The position numbers and the translations under genes were made by a program. The notes beneath the pieces are model-generated. The model did not search any database. It was not told the origin of the DNA and saw only the letters and a program-made list of their open reading frames with translations. This document shows positions 30,492-38,183 of a stretch of DNA of 64,000 bases, in pieces. Position 1 is the stretch's first letter, and the number at the start of each line of letters is the position of its first letter. The stretch comes from Amycolatopsis nalaikhensis (GTDB taxonomy: Bacteria > Actinomycetota > Actinomycetes > Mycobacteriales > Pseudonocardiaceae): the NCBI RefSeq assembly GCF_030264295.1, contig NZ_CP127173.1, forward strand, positions 7,385,501 through 7,449,500, given 5' to 3'.

Positions 30492-31913
30492 CGGGCCCTG
30501 CAGCCGGGCGGCGCGGCGGGAGGCGCCGGGGAGCAGCACGAGCCGGTGGGTGCGGCGCTCGCCCCGGCGTTCCCGCTCAGCCTGCTCCTCGGCGAGGGGG
30601 CGCCAGAGGTCGTCGACGACGTCCGCCGGGTCGGCGGTCGCCAGCTCCGCCACCGGACGGCCGAGGTGCTCGGCCCACAGGCGCAGCCGCGTGCTCCGGG
30701 CCACCTCGGGGTCGTCCGTCGCGATGTTGACCTCGGTGTCGTTGAACAGCGAGTGCTCGTTGAGGTTCGCCGACCCGACGGTCAGCCACTCGTCGTCCAC
30801 GATGCCGAGCTTCGCGTGCACGTAGACCGGGGCGTCGGCGGCGCCGTCGTGCGCGCTGATCGTGGTGGCGAGCAGGCGGCCGCCGCCGTCGTCCGCGGCG
30901 AGCAGCCTGCCGAGCTGGCCGCGCGTGGTGTCGGAGCCGTTGCTGGGCTTGCGCGGCAGCAGCAGGACCACGCGGAAGCGGTCGTCGGGCGGGTCGGCCA
31001 GCTTGGCCAGCAGCACCTCGGCGATCTCCGGTGACCAGAGGAACTGGTTCTCCAGGTAGACGAGCCGCCGCGCCGAGCGCAGGGCCCGCAGGTAGCCGTC
31101 GAGGACGGTGAACTCGCCCCGGGGCGCGAAGTCGTAGGTGCCGTCGGGGATCGTCCGCAGCACCTGCACCCGGCTGCCGCCGGCGGGTGCGGGCACGGCG
31201 GGCGGCGCGAGGTCTTCCCCGGCCACCTCGGTCCACCGCCGCCGGAAGTGGTCGGCGACATCGGCGACGACGGGCCCGTCGAGCCGGGCGGCGAGATCGT
31301 GCCACCCGATCGCCCGCGGCGGGTGGTCCGGGCTGTCGTGCCGATCGCCTTCCAGCGCGGTGAAGTCCACGCCGCCGACGAACGCGACGGCGTCGTCGGC
31401 CACCACGAGCTTTTCGTGGTGGCAGTGCAGGGTCCGTTCCCGGGAGTCCAGCACGCACCGGACTCCGGTGCCCTCGGTGAACTTCCGCTGTTCGGCGCGG
31501 GCGAGCCCCCGCGTGGGCTGGAAGGCGGGCACGGGCGGCCCGGCCCACAGCAGCACCCGCACGTCGACCCCGCGCGCGGCGGTCTCGGCGAGCAGCTCCC
31601 GCAGGGTGGGCGCGCCGGGCTCCCGCGTCATGCGGAAGTCGGCGCTGGCGTGCCAGTTGGCGATGTGGACGTGCGACCGCGCGTGCCGGATGGCGTCGGC
31701 GATCGCGGGCAGCGATTCTTCACCGTCGACGAGCACGGAGACGCGGTTGCCGTCGCGAACCGGCGCCCGGCCGCCGAAGCGGTCTTCGGCTCCGCCCGGT
31801 TCGAGCACGTGCCCCCAGCCGAGCCCGCGCAACCGCCGTTCGTGGTGCGCGCAGAGGATGCGCTCGAGCCCGTCGCCCAGTCGCTCGTCGAGCTTGTCGA
31901 GGATTCTTTTCAC
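30465..31913 (-). CDS. Phospholipase D family protein
   Basis: A 482-residue protein with two PLD active-site motifs: HHEKLVVADD (His166, Lys168) in the first half and HAKLGIVDDEWLTVGSANLNEHS in the second, each followed by a glycine/serine-rich strand. It most resembles cardiolipin-synthase-like and actinobacterial PLD phosphodiesterases. No signal peptide or N-terminal membrane segment is seen, so it may act on the inner leaflet or on a soluble substrate. ATG at 31913; the upstream 213 bp to the DUF4383 gene contain nothing distinctive. Confidence 0.93.
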   Translation of the reverse strand: MKRILDKLDERLGDGLERILCAHHERRLRGLGWGHVLEPGGAEDRFGGRAPVRDGNRVSVLVDGEESLPAIADAIRHARSHVHIANWHASADFRMTREPGAPTLRELLAETAARGVDVRVLLWAGPPVPAFQPTRGLARAEQRKFTEGTGVRCVLDSRERTLHCHHEKLVVADDAVAFVGGVDFTALEGDRHDSPDHPPRAIGWHDLAARLDGPVVADVADHFRRRWTEVAGEDLAPPAVPAPAGGSRVQVLRTIPDGTYDFAPRGEFTVLDGYLRALRSARRLVYLENQFLWSPEIAEVLLAKLADPPDDRFRVVLLLPRKPSNGSDTTRGQLGRLLAADDGGGRLLATTISAHDGAADAPVYVHAKLGIVDDEWLTVGSANLNEHSLFNDTEVNIATDDPEVARSTRLRLWAEHLGRPVAELATADPADVVDDLWRPLAEEQAERERRGERRTHRLVLLPGASRRAARLQGPLRGLLVDG

Positions 31914-32126
31914 GTTTCCATGGCACTACAGATCGGGGGAGTTCGCCGTGCGGTGGCGGTTGTTTTCGTGGGACAGCCGGAAACCTGCGGTGGTCGGTGA
32001 GTGATGCGCGCCGCGCGGGCGAGGGGCGTCGACCGGGCCGGGCAGGAGCGCGCCGCGAGTAGTCGGGCGCGATGTTCGGCACGGCGGCGGGCAACCTCCC
32101 GTGCCCGCCGCCGAAGCCCTGCCTCC

Positions 32127-32615
32127 CTACCCGAGACCCGGTCCTCGGGCCGCCTCGACACCGCCCGTCGAGCGACGCGCTCCTCGGGCCGTCAGGAGGC
32201 CGAGGGCGATCATCCCGACGCCCAGGCCCAGGTGCAGCCAGTTGTCCGCGTTGTTGAGCGGCACGAAGTTGGCGTCGCTGCCGTGGTCGATGACCAGCCC
32301 GTACACCCACAGCACCAGGTAGACCACGCCGCCGCCGATGAGGAAGCCCCGCGCTCCGCCCGGGGTGCGCGCCGCCGCCAGGCCCACGATGCCGAAGAGC
32401 AGGTGGACGATGTTGTGCAGGATCGACACCATGAAGACGCCGAGCAGCATCGCCGTCGAGTCGGGCCCCGCGAAGCCCAGCCCGTCGTAGTCGGTGGTGA
32501 CGCCGGGGATGAAGCCGAGGACCCCGACCAGGAGGAACACGGCCGCGACGACCATCGCGGCGAGCTGGGCGGCCGTGCGCCCGGCGGAGGTGGGCAAAGG
32601 AGTGCCTGTCGCCAT
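32127..32615 (-). CDS. DUF4383 four-helix membrane protein
   Basis: A 162-residue protein with four membrane segments (AAMVVAAVFLLVGVLGFIPG, MLLGVFMVSILHNIVHLLFG, FLIGGGVVYLVLWVYGLVI and LHLGLGVGMIALGLL), HN-IVHL histidines in the second and a short soluble tail. This is the DUF4383 pattern of actinobacteria, function unknown but often stress-induced. AGAGGA precedes the ATG. The leader holds a perfect inverted repeat and, further up, a sigma-B/F-type promoter. Confidence 0.88.
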   Translation of the reverse strand: MATGTPLPTSAGRTAAQLAAMVVAAVFLLVGVLGFIPGVTTDYDGLGFAGPDSTAMLLGVFMVSILHNIVHLLFGIVGLAAARTPGGARGFLIGGGVVYLVLWVYGLVIDHGSDANFVPLNNADNWLHLGLGVGMIALGLLTARGARRSTGGVEAARGPGLG

Positions 32616-32628
32616 GATTTCCTCTCCC

Positions 32629-32651
32629 GTGAGGGTCGTCGGGACCCTCAC
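32629..32651. promoter_or_regulatory. Inverted repeat in the DUF4383 leader
   Basis: GTGAGGGTC and GACCCTCAC are perfect nine-base arms around GTCGG. It lies between the promoter and the ribosome site, so it is either an operator or a 5' mRNA hairpin. Confidence 0.6.
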
Positions 32652-32663
32652 ACCGGTGGCGGC

Positions 32664-32688
32664 ATACCCCCTCGCCCGGGCCCTAACC
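32664..32688 (-). promoter_or_regulatory. Sigma-B/F-type promoter, DUF4383 gene
   Basis: Reading the minus strand: GGTT, 15 bases, GGGTAT, ending 49 bp before the DUF4383 start. Confidence 0.5.
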
Positions 32689-32698
32689 CACCGTGCCC

Positions 32699-33379
32699 TC
32701 AGCCCGATTCGTCCGTGACGCCGTGTTCGGCGCCGACCGGCTTCGACTCGGGGGAGCCGCGCTGGCGGAGGTAGACGCTGAACACCGCCATCGAGCCGAT
32801 GGCGAGGAACTCGGACTGCCAGTTCTGCAGCGTCCGGTTCCAGAAGTCGGCCGACACCAGGTACCCGCCCCAGGACACCGGGCTGCCGAACTCGCTCAGC
32901 TGCTCCGCGTTGTACGCGCTGACCCCGGCGATCGACTGGGCGAGCCACGACAGCGCGAAGAGCCCGGCCATGACCAGGCCGAGCGACTTGGCGAACACCG
33001 CCGTCCGCCAGCCGCCCGCCCGCGCCCACCGGGGCGAACCGCGGTGCAAGTGCTTGCCGAGCAGCTGGTCGCGGTCGCTTCCCCGGCCGACCCGGCTCAG
33101 CGGTTTCGACTCGGGCGAGCCGCGCTGGATCAGCCAGACCGTGGCGAACACGTAGAGGAAGAACTGCAGGTACTCCGACTGCCAGTTTTCGGCGACGTCG
33201 ACGGCGAACGACGACGACGTCAGGTAGTCCGCCAGTCCGACGGTCTGGCTGCCGCGGGCCAGCTGCCGGTCGTTGAAGTCGGCGAGGCCCGCGAAGGCCT
33301 GGCCGACGAGGCTGGCCAGGAACAGCGCGCCGAAGCCGAGGGAAAGGCCGTTGTCCCGCAGGAACGTCCGCGTGCTCAT
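32699..33379 (-). CDS. DUF6766 membrane protein with internal duplication
   Basis: A 226-residue protein of two repeated halves. Each has a first membrane helix ending in A/S-G-x-x-x-N/Y-x-x-Q-L, a YL(T/V)S(S/A)xF segment, NWQSE(Y/F)L, a second helix and the signature RGSPESKP (near residues 90 and 213). The four helices and the cytoplasmic RGSPESKP loops define the DUF6766 family, of unknown function. The ATG overlaps the stop of a 29-codon gene (ATGA), which in turn overlaps a lipoprotein gene, so all three are co-translated. Confidence 0.82.
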   Translation of the reverse strand: MSTRTFLRDNGLSLGFGALFLASLVGQAFAGLADFNDRQLARGSQTVGLADYLTSSSFAVDVAENWQSEYLQFFLYVFATVWLIQRGSPESKPLSRVGRGSDRDQLLGKHLHRGSPRWARAGGWRTAVFAKSLGLVMAGLFALSWLAQSIAGVSAYNAEQLSEFGSPVSWGGYLVSADFWNRTLQNWQSEFLAIGSMAVFSVYLRQRGSPESKPVGAEHGVTDESG

Positions 33380-33465
33380 CGGCCCAGCGCCCCGATCACG
33401 ACGAAGTACGCCAGCCCGGCCAGGATGAGGACCAGGTAGACGGTGAACACCGGCCGGGCCTTCAC
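33376..33465 (-). CDS. 29-residue single-pass membrane micro-protein
   Basis: Translation of the minus strand from the GTG at 33465 gives MKARPVFTVYLVLILAGLAY followed by FVVIGALGR: a basic start and one membrane helix. Both ends are coupled: GTGA with the lipoprotein stop, ATGA with the DUF6766 start. Such tiny helices often regulate a larger membrane partner. It is too short for most gene callers. Confidence 0.7.
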   Translation of the reverse strand: MKARPVFTVYLVLILAGLAYFVVIGALGR

Positions 33466-33848
33466 CGGCCACCGACCGAGCAGTCGTACACCTGGTCGTT
33501 GCGCGGGTGGCACCCGGCGCCGGTGACGCGCCAGCCGTCCGGGAAGTCGTGCAGGAACAGCGTGTCGGCCGCCGAGCGGGCCTGTGCTTCGTCACCCCAG
33601 GCGGCGGCGGACTCGATCGGGGCGTGCGGGAAGGCCGCCAGAACCGGCCCGCACCCCTGCGGACCCACGGCGTCGCGCGCCCGCGGCGCGAGCAACGCGC
33701 AAACCTCGTCGGCGGCTCCGCGCTCGGCCGCGGTGACGAACCGCCTCGCGGCCGCCTCGGCGTCCGGGGCGTCGGCGGCACCGCAGCCGGCCACCGCGGC
33801 CAGTGCCGCGACGGCGGCGAACCCGCCGATGATCTTGCGCACGATCAC
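33462..33848 (-). CDS. Putative lipoprotein
   Basis: A 128-residue exported protein: short basic N-terminus, hydrophobic run and lipobox VAGC (cysteine at about residue 21), then a mature part with Cys pairs (EVCALLAP, GPQGCGPVL, AGCHPRN, VYDCSV) typical of small actinobacterial lipoproteins with a transport-inhibitor-like (DUF4878/cystatin-like) fold: ARRFVTAAERGAADEVCALLAP and GWRVTGAGC. Starts at 33848 or 33842 (both GTG) are possible and neither has a strong ribosome site. It is the first gene of a three-gene coupled cassette with a membrane micro-protein and DUF6766. Confidence 0.75.
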   Translation of the reverse strand: MIVRKIIGGFAAVAALAAVAGCGAADAPDAEAAARRFVTAAERGAADEVCALLAPRARDAVGPQGCGPVLAAFPHAPIESAAAWGDEAQARSAADTLFLHDFPDGWRVTGAGCHPRNDQVYDCSVGGR

Positions 33849-33889
33849 CGGGTACCCGGCGCGGAACCGGTTCACACATCCGCGCGCAC

Positions 33890-33932
33890 GGACACGGCGT
33901 GCTCCGAGGGGGAGGGAGAGCACGCCGTGTCC
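33890..33932. terminator. Perfect 15-bp hairpin
   Basis: GGACACGGCGTGCTC and GAGCACGCCGTGTCC enclose a purine-rich 13-base loop. It lies downstream of the minus-strand anti-sigma gene and upstream of the lipoprotein; a factor-independent stop without a T-run, common in GC-rich actinobacteria, is likely. Confidence 0.75.
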
Positions 33933-34056
33933 TGGTTTGCAACGGTACGCCATCGGTTGGCGTTCGGGAGCGAAGTCACCCTTTCGCACGAAACTCGGGT
34001 GGAAAGGTGAATGTGCATCGATTGCCGATCGGTCTGCCCGGGTCCGAAGAGGACAG

Positions 34057-34515
34057 TCAGCGCGAGCGGCCCGCCCCGTTGTCGTCGCGCGAAGGCGTGC
34101 ACGCGAGCCCGGACTCCGCGCAGCCGAGCGTGCCCCACACGACCTTGCCGTCGTCGTGGTGGCTCACGCCCCACGCGGAGCAGATCCGGTCCACCAGGAG
34201 CAGGCCGCGCCCGCCCCGGGGGTCGGGCGTGCGCATCCGGGGTGCGCCCGAGCCGCTGTCGGCGACCGCGACGGTGATCTCGCAGGGGTCGTGCCGCCGG
34301 AGCAGGCGCAGCTGGACCGGGCCGCCGGCGTGGCGGTAGGCGTTGTCGAGCAGTTCGGAGACCACCAGGAGGGCGTCGATCCGGTGTGCTTCGCCGAGGG
34401 TCGCGAGCTCGTCCTCGGCCCAGTGCCGCGCGGCCGCCAGACCCGCCAGGCCGATGCTGGCCGCGGTCCAGTGCTGCCACCCGGCCCGGTCGTCGCCATC
34501 CCAGGTCACCGGCAC
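34057..34515 (-). CDS. RsbW-like anti-sigma factor (HATPase)
   Basis: A 152-residue GHKL ATPase of the serine-kinase anti-sigma group: N-box VVSELLDNAYRHAGG, G1 box VADSGSGAPR and G2 box GGRGLLLVDRICSAWG. It should bind a sigma factor or phosphorylate a STAS antagonist in a partner switch. The GTG at 34515 follows GGGAGGAG at seven bases; the frame remains open to 34611. A STAS gene lies just upstream in the same direction. A GGGTAT -10-like element stands at 34584-34589 ahead of it. Confidence 0.88.
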   Translation of the reverse strand: MPVTWDGDDRAGWQHWTAASIGLAGLAAARHWAEDELATLGEAHRIDALLVVSELLDNAYRHAGGPVQLRLLRRHDPCEITVAVADSGSGAPRMRTPDPRGGRGLLLVDRICSAWGVSHHDDGKVVWGTLGCAESGLACTPSRDDNGAGRSR

Positions 34516-34656
34516 GGTCCGACTCCTCCCGACCGTTCGCCGCCGGCGCGGAACCGCCGGGGCGTGATCGTCTCCGGAGTGCGGATACCCGGGTTCGCGA
34601 CTCTTACCCACACCGTCCGTCCCCGTTCCGCCACCGCGCGAAAGGAGGCGGCCCGC

Positions 34657-35022
34657 CTACGCCCGCCCACCGGGGCCGAGGGCGGCCCGGGCCGCCGCCA
34701 GGTCGGGGAGGATCCGCAGGACGTCGGCGAGTCCCAGCAGCGCGATCGGCCTGGTGATGGCGCGCTGCTCGGTCACGACGAGGAACTTCGTGCCCGCCGC
34801 CTCGGCGGCCGTGTGGCCGCGGATCAGCGCGGTCAGGCCGCTGGAGTCGCAGAAGGTCACCGCGGAGAGGTCGACGACCACGTGCCGTCCGGTGGCGACG
34901 GCGGCGGCCAGCTGGTCGGAGAGCCGGGCGCTGACCGCGGAGTCGATTTCGCCGACCGCGCTGACCAGCGTTTCGGTGGCGGTGGACGTGATCTCGATGG
35001 CGAAGTCGGGCGGTGCCGTCAA
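34657..35022 (-). CDS. STAS-domain anti-sigma factor antagonist
   Basis: A 121-residue single STAS domain: FAIEITSTATETLVSAVGEID, then HVVVDLSAVTFCDSSGLTAL with the conserved phosphorylatable serine in DSSG, and QRAITRPIALLGLADVLRIL. It would be the antagonist of a RsbW-type kinase. I take the TTG at 35022 as start because GGAGGAGG lies six bases upstream; ATG at 35088 is in the same frame but without a ribosome site. The HATPase gene follows 141 bp downstream. Confidence 0.88.
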   Translation of the reverse strand: MTAPPDFAIEITSTATETLVSAVGEIDSAVSARLSDQLAAAVATGRHVVVDLSAVTFCDSSGLTALIRGHTAAEAAGTKFLVVTEQRAITRPIALLGLADVLRILPDLAAARAALGPGGRA

Positions 35023-35206
35023 CGGGGACCTCCTCCGGGGCGGGTTCGCCGTCAGGGACGCACGGCGAGGCCACGGCCGGGTCTCCACCGTGCGGTCCCC
35101 CGAAGGTAACAGCCGCGCCCGGCCGCGGCAGCGTGGTGGCTCAGCCGCGCCAGGCCGCGGCGGTGGCGTCCCGCATGGCGTCGATCGTCGCCCGCCCCGC
35201 CGGACG

Positions 35207-36343
35207 TCACCGGCAGAACGCGGTGTCCACAGTGGCCACCACGGCTTCGGCCGCCTTGCCGGCGTCGCCGAAGGTGCCGGGCAGGGCGGTCACCGCGAGC
35301 CCGACGGACCGGCCGTCCTCCGTGGCGCCGCCGCGGGTCTCGAACCCCTGGATGTCCCCGCCGTGGCCCCAGTACGCGCCGCCGCAGCTGAGCGGGACGC
35401 GGAACAGGCCCAGGCCGTACCGCCAGCCGGGCATCAAGGGCGCGTCGACCGTCTTGCGCATCTCCGCCAGCTGCGGTGGCGGGAGCAGCTTGCCGTCGAG
35501 CAGGGCGCGGTCGAACCGCGCGAGGTCGCCCGGTGTCGAGATCAGCTGACCGGCCGCGCCGCCCCAGGACGGGTCCATCTCCGTCGCGTCGACGACGTCG
35601 CCGGCGGCGGCGCCGCCGATGGCGTACCCCAGCGGGTGCGGGCCCTGGATCGTCTGGTCGCCGGGCTGCGGCCAGTACGTGTCCCGCAGCCCCGCCTTCC
35701 GGATCACGCGCTCGGTGATCTGCTCCTGCACCGGACGGCCGGTCACGCGCTCGACGAGCAGGCCGGCGAGGAGGTAGTTCGTGTTGCTGTACTCCCACCG
35801 GGTGCCGGGCGGGAACTTCGCCGGGTGCGCCAGCGCGGCGGCGAGCAGGTCGTGCGGCTGGAAGAACCGGTGCCGGATCTTCGTGAAGTCGTCGAGCCCG
35901 AGGTATTCGGTGTAGTTCGGCAGGCCGCTGGTGTGCTGCAGCAGCTGCCGGACGGTGATCGCCCCGGCGTCGACGCCTTCGCCGCGCACGAGCCCGGGCA
36001 GGTACCGCTCGATGGGCGCGTCCAGCTCGACCGCGCCCTCGGCGACCAGCTGCAGGACCACGACGGCGGTGAAGGTCTTCGTGTTGCTGCCCGCCCGGAC
36101 CCGGCCGTCGCGCGGGACCGGAACCTGCTGCCCGAGCCGCGCCGACCCGGCGACCAGCGTCGTCGTGCGGCCCGCCCGGCTCACGGTGGCGAGCGCGGCG
36201 GGGAACTTTTCCTGCTGTACCAAGGCATCGAGGCTCCGCTGGAGGGCGGGGTCGCCGGGCGGGCTCGCCACGGCGCCGGACACGGCGGCCCCCGTCAGCC
36301 CCGCGACGGTCAGGGTGACCACCACCGATTTCGCTGTCCGCAT
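35207..36343 (-). CDS. Secreted serine hydrolase, class C beta-lactamase/DD-peptidase family (S12)
   Basis: A 378-residue exported protein with signal peptide ending AVASPP. The S12 catalytic set is complete: SNTK (Ser86, Lys89), YSN (Tyr185, Asn187) and a late WGHGGD. Motifs resemble Streptomyces R61-type D-Ala-D-Ala carboxypeptidases and esterases (HTSGLPNYTEYL, LISTPGDLARFDRALL). A cell-wall or esterase role outside the membrane is likely; genuine antibiotic hydrolysis cannot be told. CGAGGAG precedes the ATG. Confidence 0.92.
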   Translation of the reverse strand: MRTAKSVVVTLTVAGLTGAAVSGAVASPPGDPALQRSLDALVQQEKFPAALATVSRAGRTTTLVAGSARLGQQVPVPRDGRVRAGSNTKTFTAVVVLQLVAEGAVELDAPIERYLPGLVRGEGVDAGAITVRQLLQHTSGLPNYTEYLGLDDFTKIRHRFFQPHDLLAAALAHPAKFPPGTRWEYSNTNYLLAGLLVERVTGRPVQEQITERVIRKAGLRDTYWPQPGDQTIQGPHPLGYAIGGAAAGDVVDATEMDPSWGGAAGQLISTPGDLARFDRALLDGKLLPPPQLAEMRKTVDAPLMPGWRYGLGLFRVPLSCGGAYWGHGGDIQGFETRGGATEDGRSVGLAVTALPGTFGDAGKAAEAVVATVDTAFCR

Positions 36344-36523
36344 CAGGTTTCTCCTCGTTCGACCGGATCGATACGTCGAATCGTGGCGGAATCCGTCGCG
36401 AAGATCGGTAGCGCTGCCCACCGGATTCGCGGTGGTGCCTGCGCTACCGGGGTTTTCCCGGAGGGGACCGGAACCGGAGGCCGGTGCGCGGCGTCGGAGT
36501 AGCCGACCGAAGGGGAGAGGGAA

Positions 36524-36913
36524 ATGTCGGGATTCGCCGTGGAACCGGAAAAGCTCGTCGCCTACGCGGAACTGCTCAGCCGCAACGCCGGGTACCTGCC
36601 GCACTTCGCCCAGCACCTGGACGACCACGCCAAGCGCACGGACGGGATGCAGGGGGTCCTGTCCGACGTCGCCGCCGGCTGCGTCAAGGCGGCCGAATGG
36701 CAGACCGGCGCCGGTGGGCGGCCCGGCTTGCTCGGCGTGATGCAGCAGCGGCTCGCCGACACGGCGAAGGCACTGGCCGACGCCGCCGCGCAGTACACCG
36801 CCGAAGACCGCAAGCGCGCCGCCGACCTCGACAAGACCTACCCCGACGGGTCCGCGCCGCCCCGCACGCGCCCGGGCCACGAGGAGCGGCTGACCGCGGG
36901 GGAGCCGCGATGA
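36524..36913 (+). CDS. Type VII secretion target-like helical protein (EspC/DUF2580-like)
   Basis: A 129-residue all-helical protein: SGFAVEPEKLVAYAELLSRN, a turn near AAEWQTGAGGRPGLL in place of the WxG hairpin, then QQRLADTAKALADAAAQYTAED and a charged, Pro-rich tail. The two-helix hairpin with Trp at the turn suits ESX-secreted substrates. GGGGAGAGGG precedes the ATG and the stop overlaps the next gene (ATGA). No ESX secretion machinery is in the window. Confidence 0.75.
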   Translation: MSGFAVEPEKLVAYAELLSRNAGYLPHFAQHLDDHAKRTDGMQGVLSDVAAGCVKAAEWQTGAGGRPGLLGVMQQRLADTAKALADAAAQYTAEDRKRAADLDKTYPDGSAPPRTRPGHEERLTAGEPR

Positions 36914-37614
36914 CCACCGCCTTCGCCGACCGCAAGCACCCGCTGGGCAGGCTCAACCCGCCCGACCCGGAAGACAGCAAGAAGTACGGCAACGCCGAGG
37001 AGGCCATCCGCGGCGCGTTCGGCGACTTCGCCTGGGTCGACAAGCTCCTGGACGAGGTGTTCGACTTCAGCGTCGCCGGGCTGCTCGTCGACGCCATCGG
37101 GGTCGACTACGGGCAGCTGAAGGTGATCGCGGACGTCTGGAACGACGTCCGCTGGGCGACCGCCGACCTGCGCGAGAACCTGATGGCCGGGTACGCGGAC
37201 CTGGATCCGCACTGGCAGGGCAACGCGGCCGACGCGTTCGGGGTGTACCTGCGGAACTGGTACGACGCCTGCCACGAGCAGGAGGCGGCCTGCGACAAGA
37301 TCCGCGACCAGCTCTACGACATGTCGGACATGCTCGACCAGTTCGTGCAGACGCTGTGCTCGGTGATCGGGTTCGTCATCGACCTGCTCGAGTTCCCCGG
37401 CATCGCGCCGCTGAAGATCGCCATGAACTTCAAGGAAATGCTGGACACCATCAAGCGCGTCAAGGCGCTCGCGGACACGCTGATCGACGGCACGCAGGCG
37501 GTCACCGGCATCCTCATCTGGTTCCGCGACCACGACGCGACGCAGACCATTCCGCAGGTGAACGTCACCCCGCCGGCGAAGCCGTACGGCGGTCCGGAAA
37601 ACCCGGGCGTCTGA
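36910..37614 (+). CDS. WXG100-like type VII secretion protein
   Basis: A 234-residue protein with a WXG100-type core at about residues 60-140: YGQLKVIADVWNDVRWATAD, the hairpin DPHWQGNAADAFGVYL (W-Q-G) and a long second helix EACDKIRDQLYDMSDMLDQF. A hydrophobic stretch (LCSVIGFVIDLLEFPGIAPL) follows, and the tail is Pro-rich. This resembles the longer WXG proteins encoded beside toxin or effector genes. It is coupled to the gene before and followed by a third helical protein 15 bp on. Confidence 0.8.
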   Translation: MTTAFADRKHPLGRLNPPDPEDSKKYGNAEEAIRGAFGDFAWVDKLLDEVFDFSVAGLLVDAIGVDYGQLKVIADVWNDVRWATADLRENLMAGYADLDPHWQGNAADAFGVYLRNWYDACHEQEAACDKIRDQLYDMSDMLDQFVQTLCSVIGFVIDLLEFPGIAPLKIAMNFKEMLDTIKRVKALADTLIDGTQAVTGILIWFRDHDATQTIPQVNVTPPAKPYGGPENPGV

Positions 37615-37628
37615 GGGGAGCCAGGACG

Positions 37629-38000
37629 ATGGACCAGAGCATGCAGGCCGTGCAGAAGCGCTTCACCACCGCGGCGGCCGACTTCGGCACCCGCCTGCGG
37701 GAGGCCAAGGATCGCCTCGCCGAAGCCCGGCGGAACGTGGAGAACCCGTCCTCGGCGTTGCAGGAGTACGCGGCCGAGCAGTTCCGCACCGGCCAGGCCG
37801 GGCCCGAGCTGCGGGCGATCCAGCAGGCGGTGGACAACGGCACGGCGAGCTGGCCGGACCTGATGCGCGGCCACGGCGATCCGGCACTGGTCGCGCTGGT
37901 TCGGGGCCGGGGCGCGACGATCGTCGAGGCCTGCCGCCGGATCGTCGACCAGCACCGCGGCGACCCGGACACGCGGACGTTCACCTCGACCGCTTGGTGA
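37629..38000 (+). CDS. Helical protein of unknown function
   Basis: A 123-residue, highly charged, coiled-coil-like protein (MQAVQKRFTTAAADFGTRLR, EAKDRLAEARRNVENPSSAL), with a C-terminal domain containing DLMRGHGDPALVALVRGRG. I recognise no family; its place behind two type VII substrate-like genes suggests a cognate partner or chaperone. CAGGACG precedes the ATG. It converges with a small acidic gene with one base between stops. Confidence 0.7.
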   Translation: MDQSMQAVQKRFTTAAADFGTRLREAKDRLAEARRNVENPSSALQEYAAEQFRTGQAGPELRAIQQAVDNGTASWPDLMRGHGDPALVALVRGRGATIVEACRRIVDQHRGDPDTRTFTSTAW

Positions 38001-38001
38001 G

Positions 38002-38154
38002 TCAGCTGGGCGGTTCCGCGGCGTCCTGGTCGAGGTCGTCGGTGTCGGGTTTCTCGCGCTCGGTCTCGGGGATCTCGACGTCCAGGTCGATCTCGGGGGT
38101 GCCGGGCGGGCGGGGCGCGTCGGGTGTGATGGGTCCGTCGTCGGGTTCGGTCAT
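38002..38154 (-). CDS. Small acidic protein
   Basis: A 50-residue protein, MTEPDDGPITPDAPRPPGTP then alternating Glu/Asp and Pro, no hydrophobic core, probably disordered. Similar short acidic ORFs are frequently annotated in actinobacteria; function unknown. ATG at 38154, with a GGGTAC element 20 bp upstream. Confidence 0.55.
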   Translation of the reverse strand: MTEPDDGPITPDAPRPPGTPEIDLDVEIPETEREKPDTDDLDQDAAEPPS

Positions 38155-38183
38155 GGAGCCGGGGTACCCGCCGCGGCGCCGGG

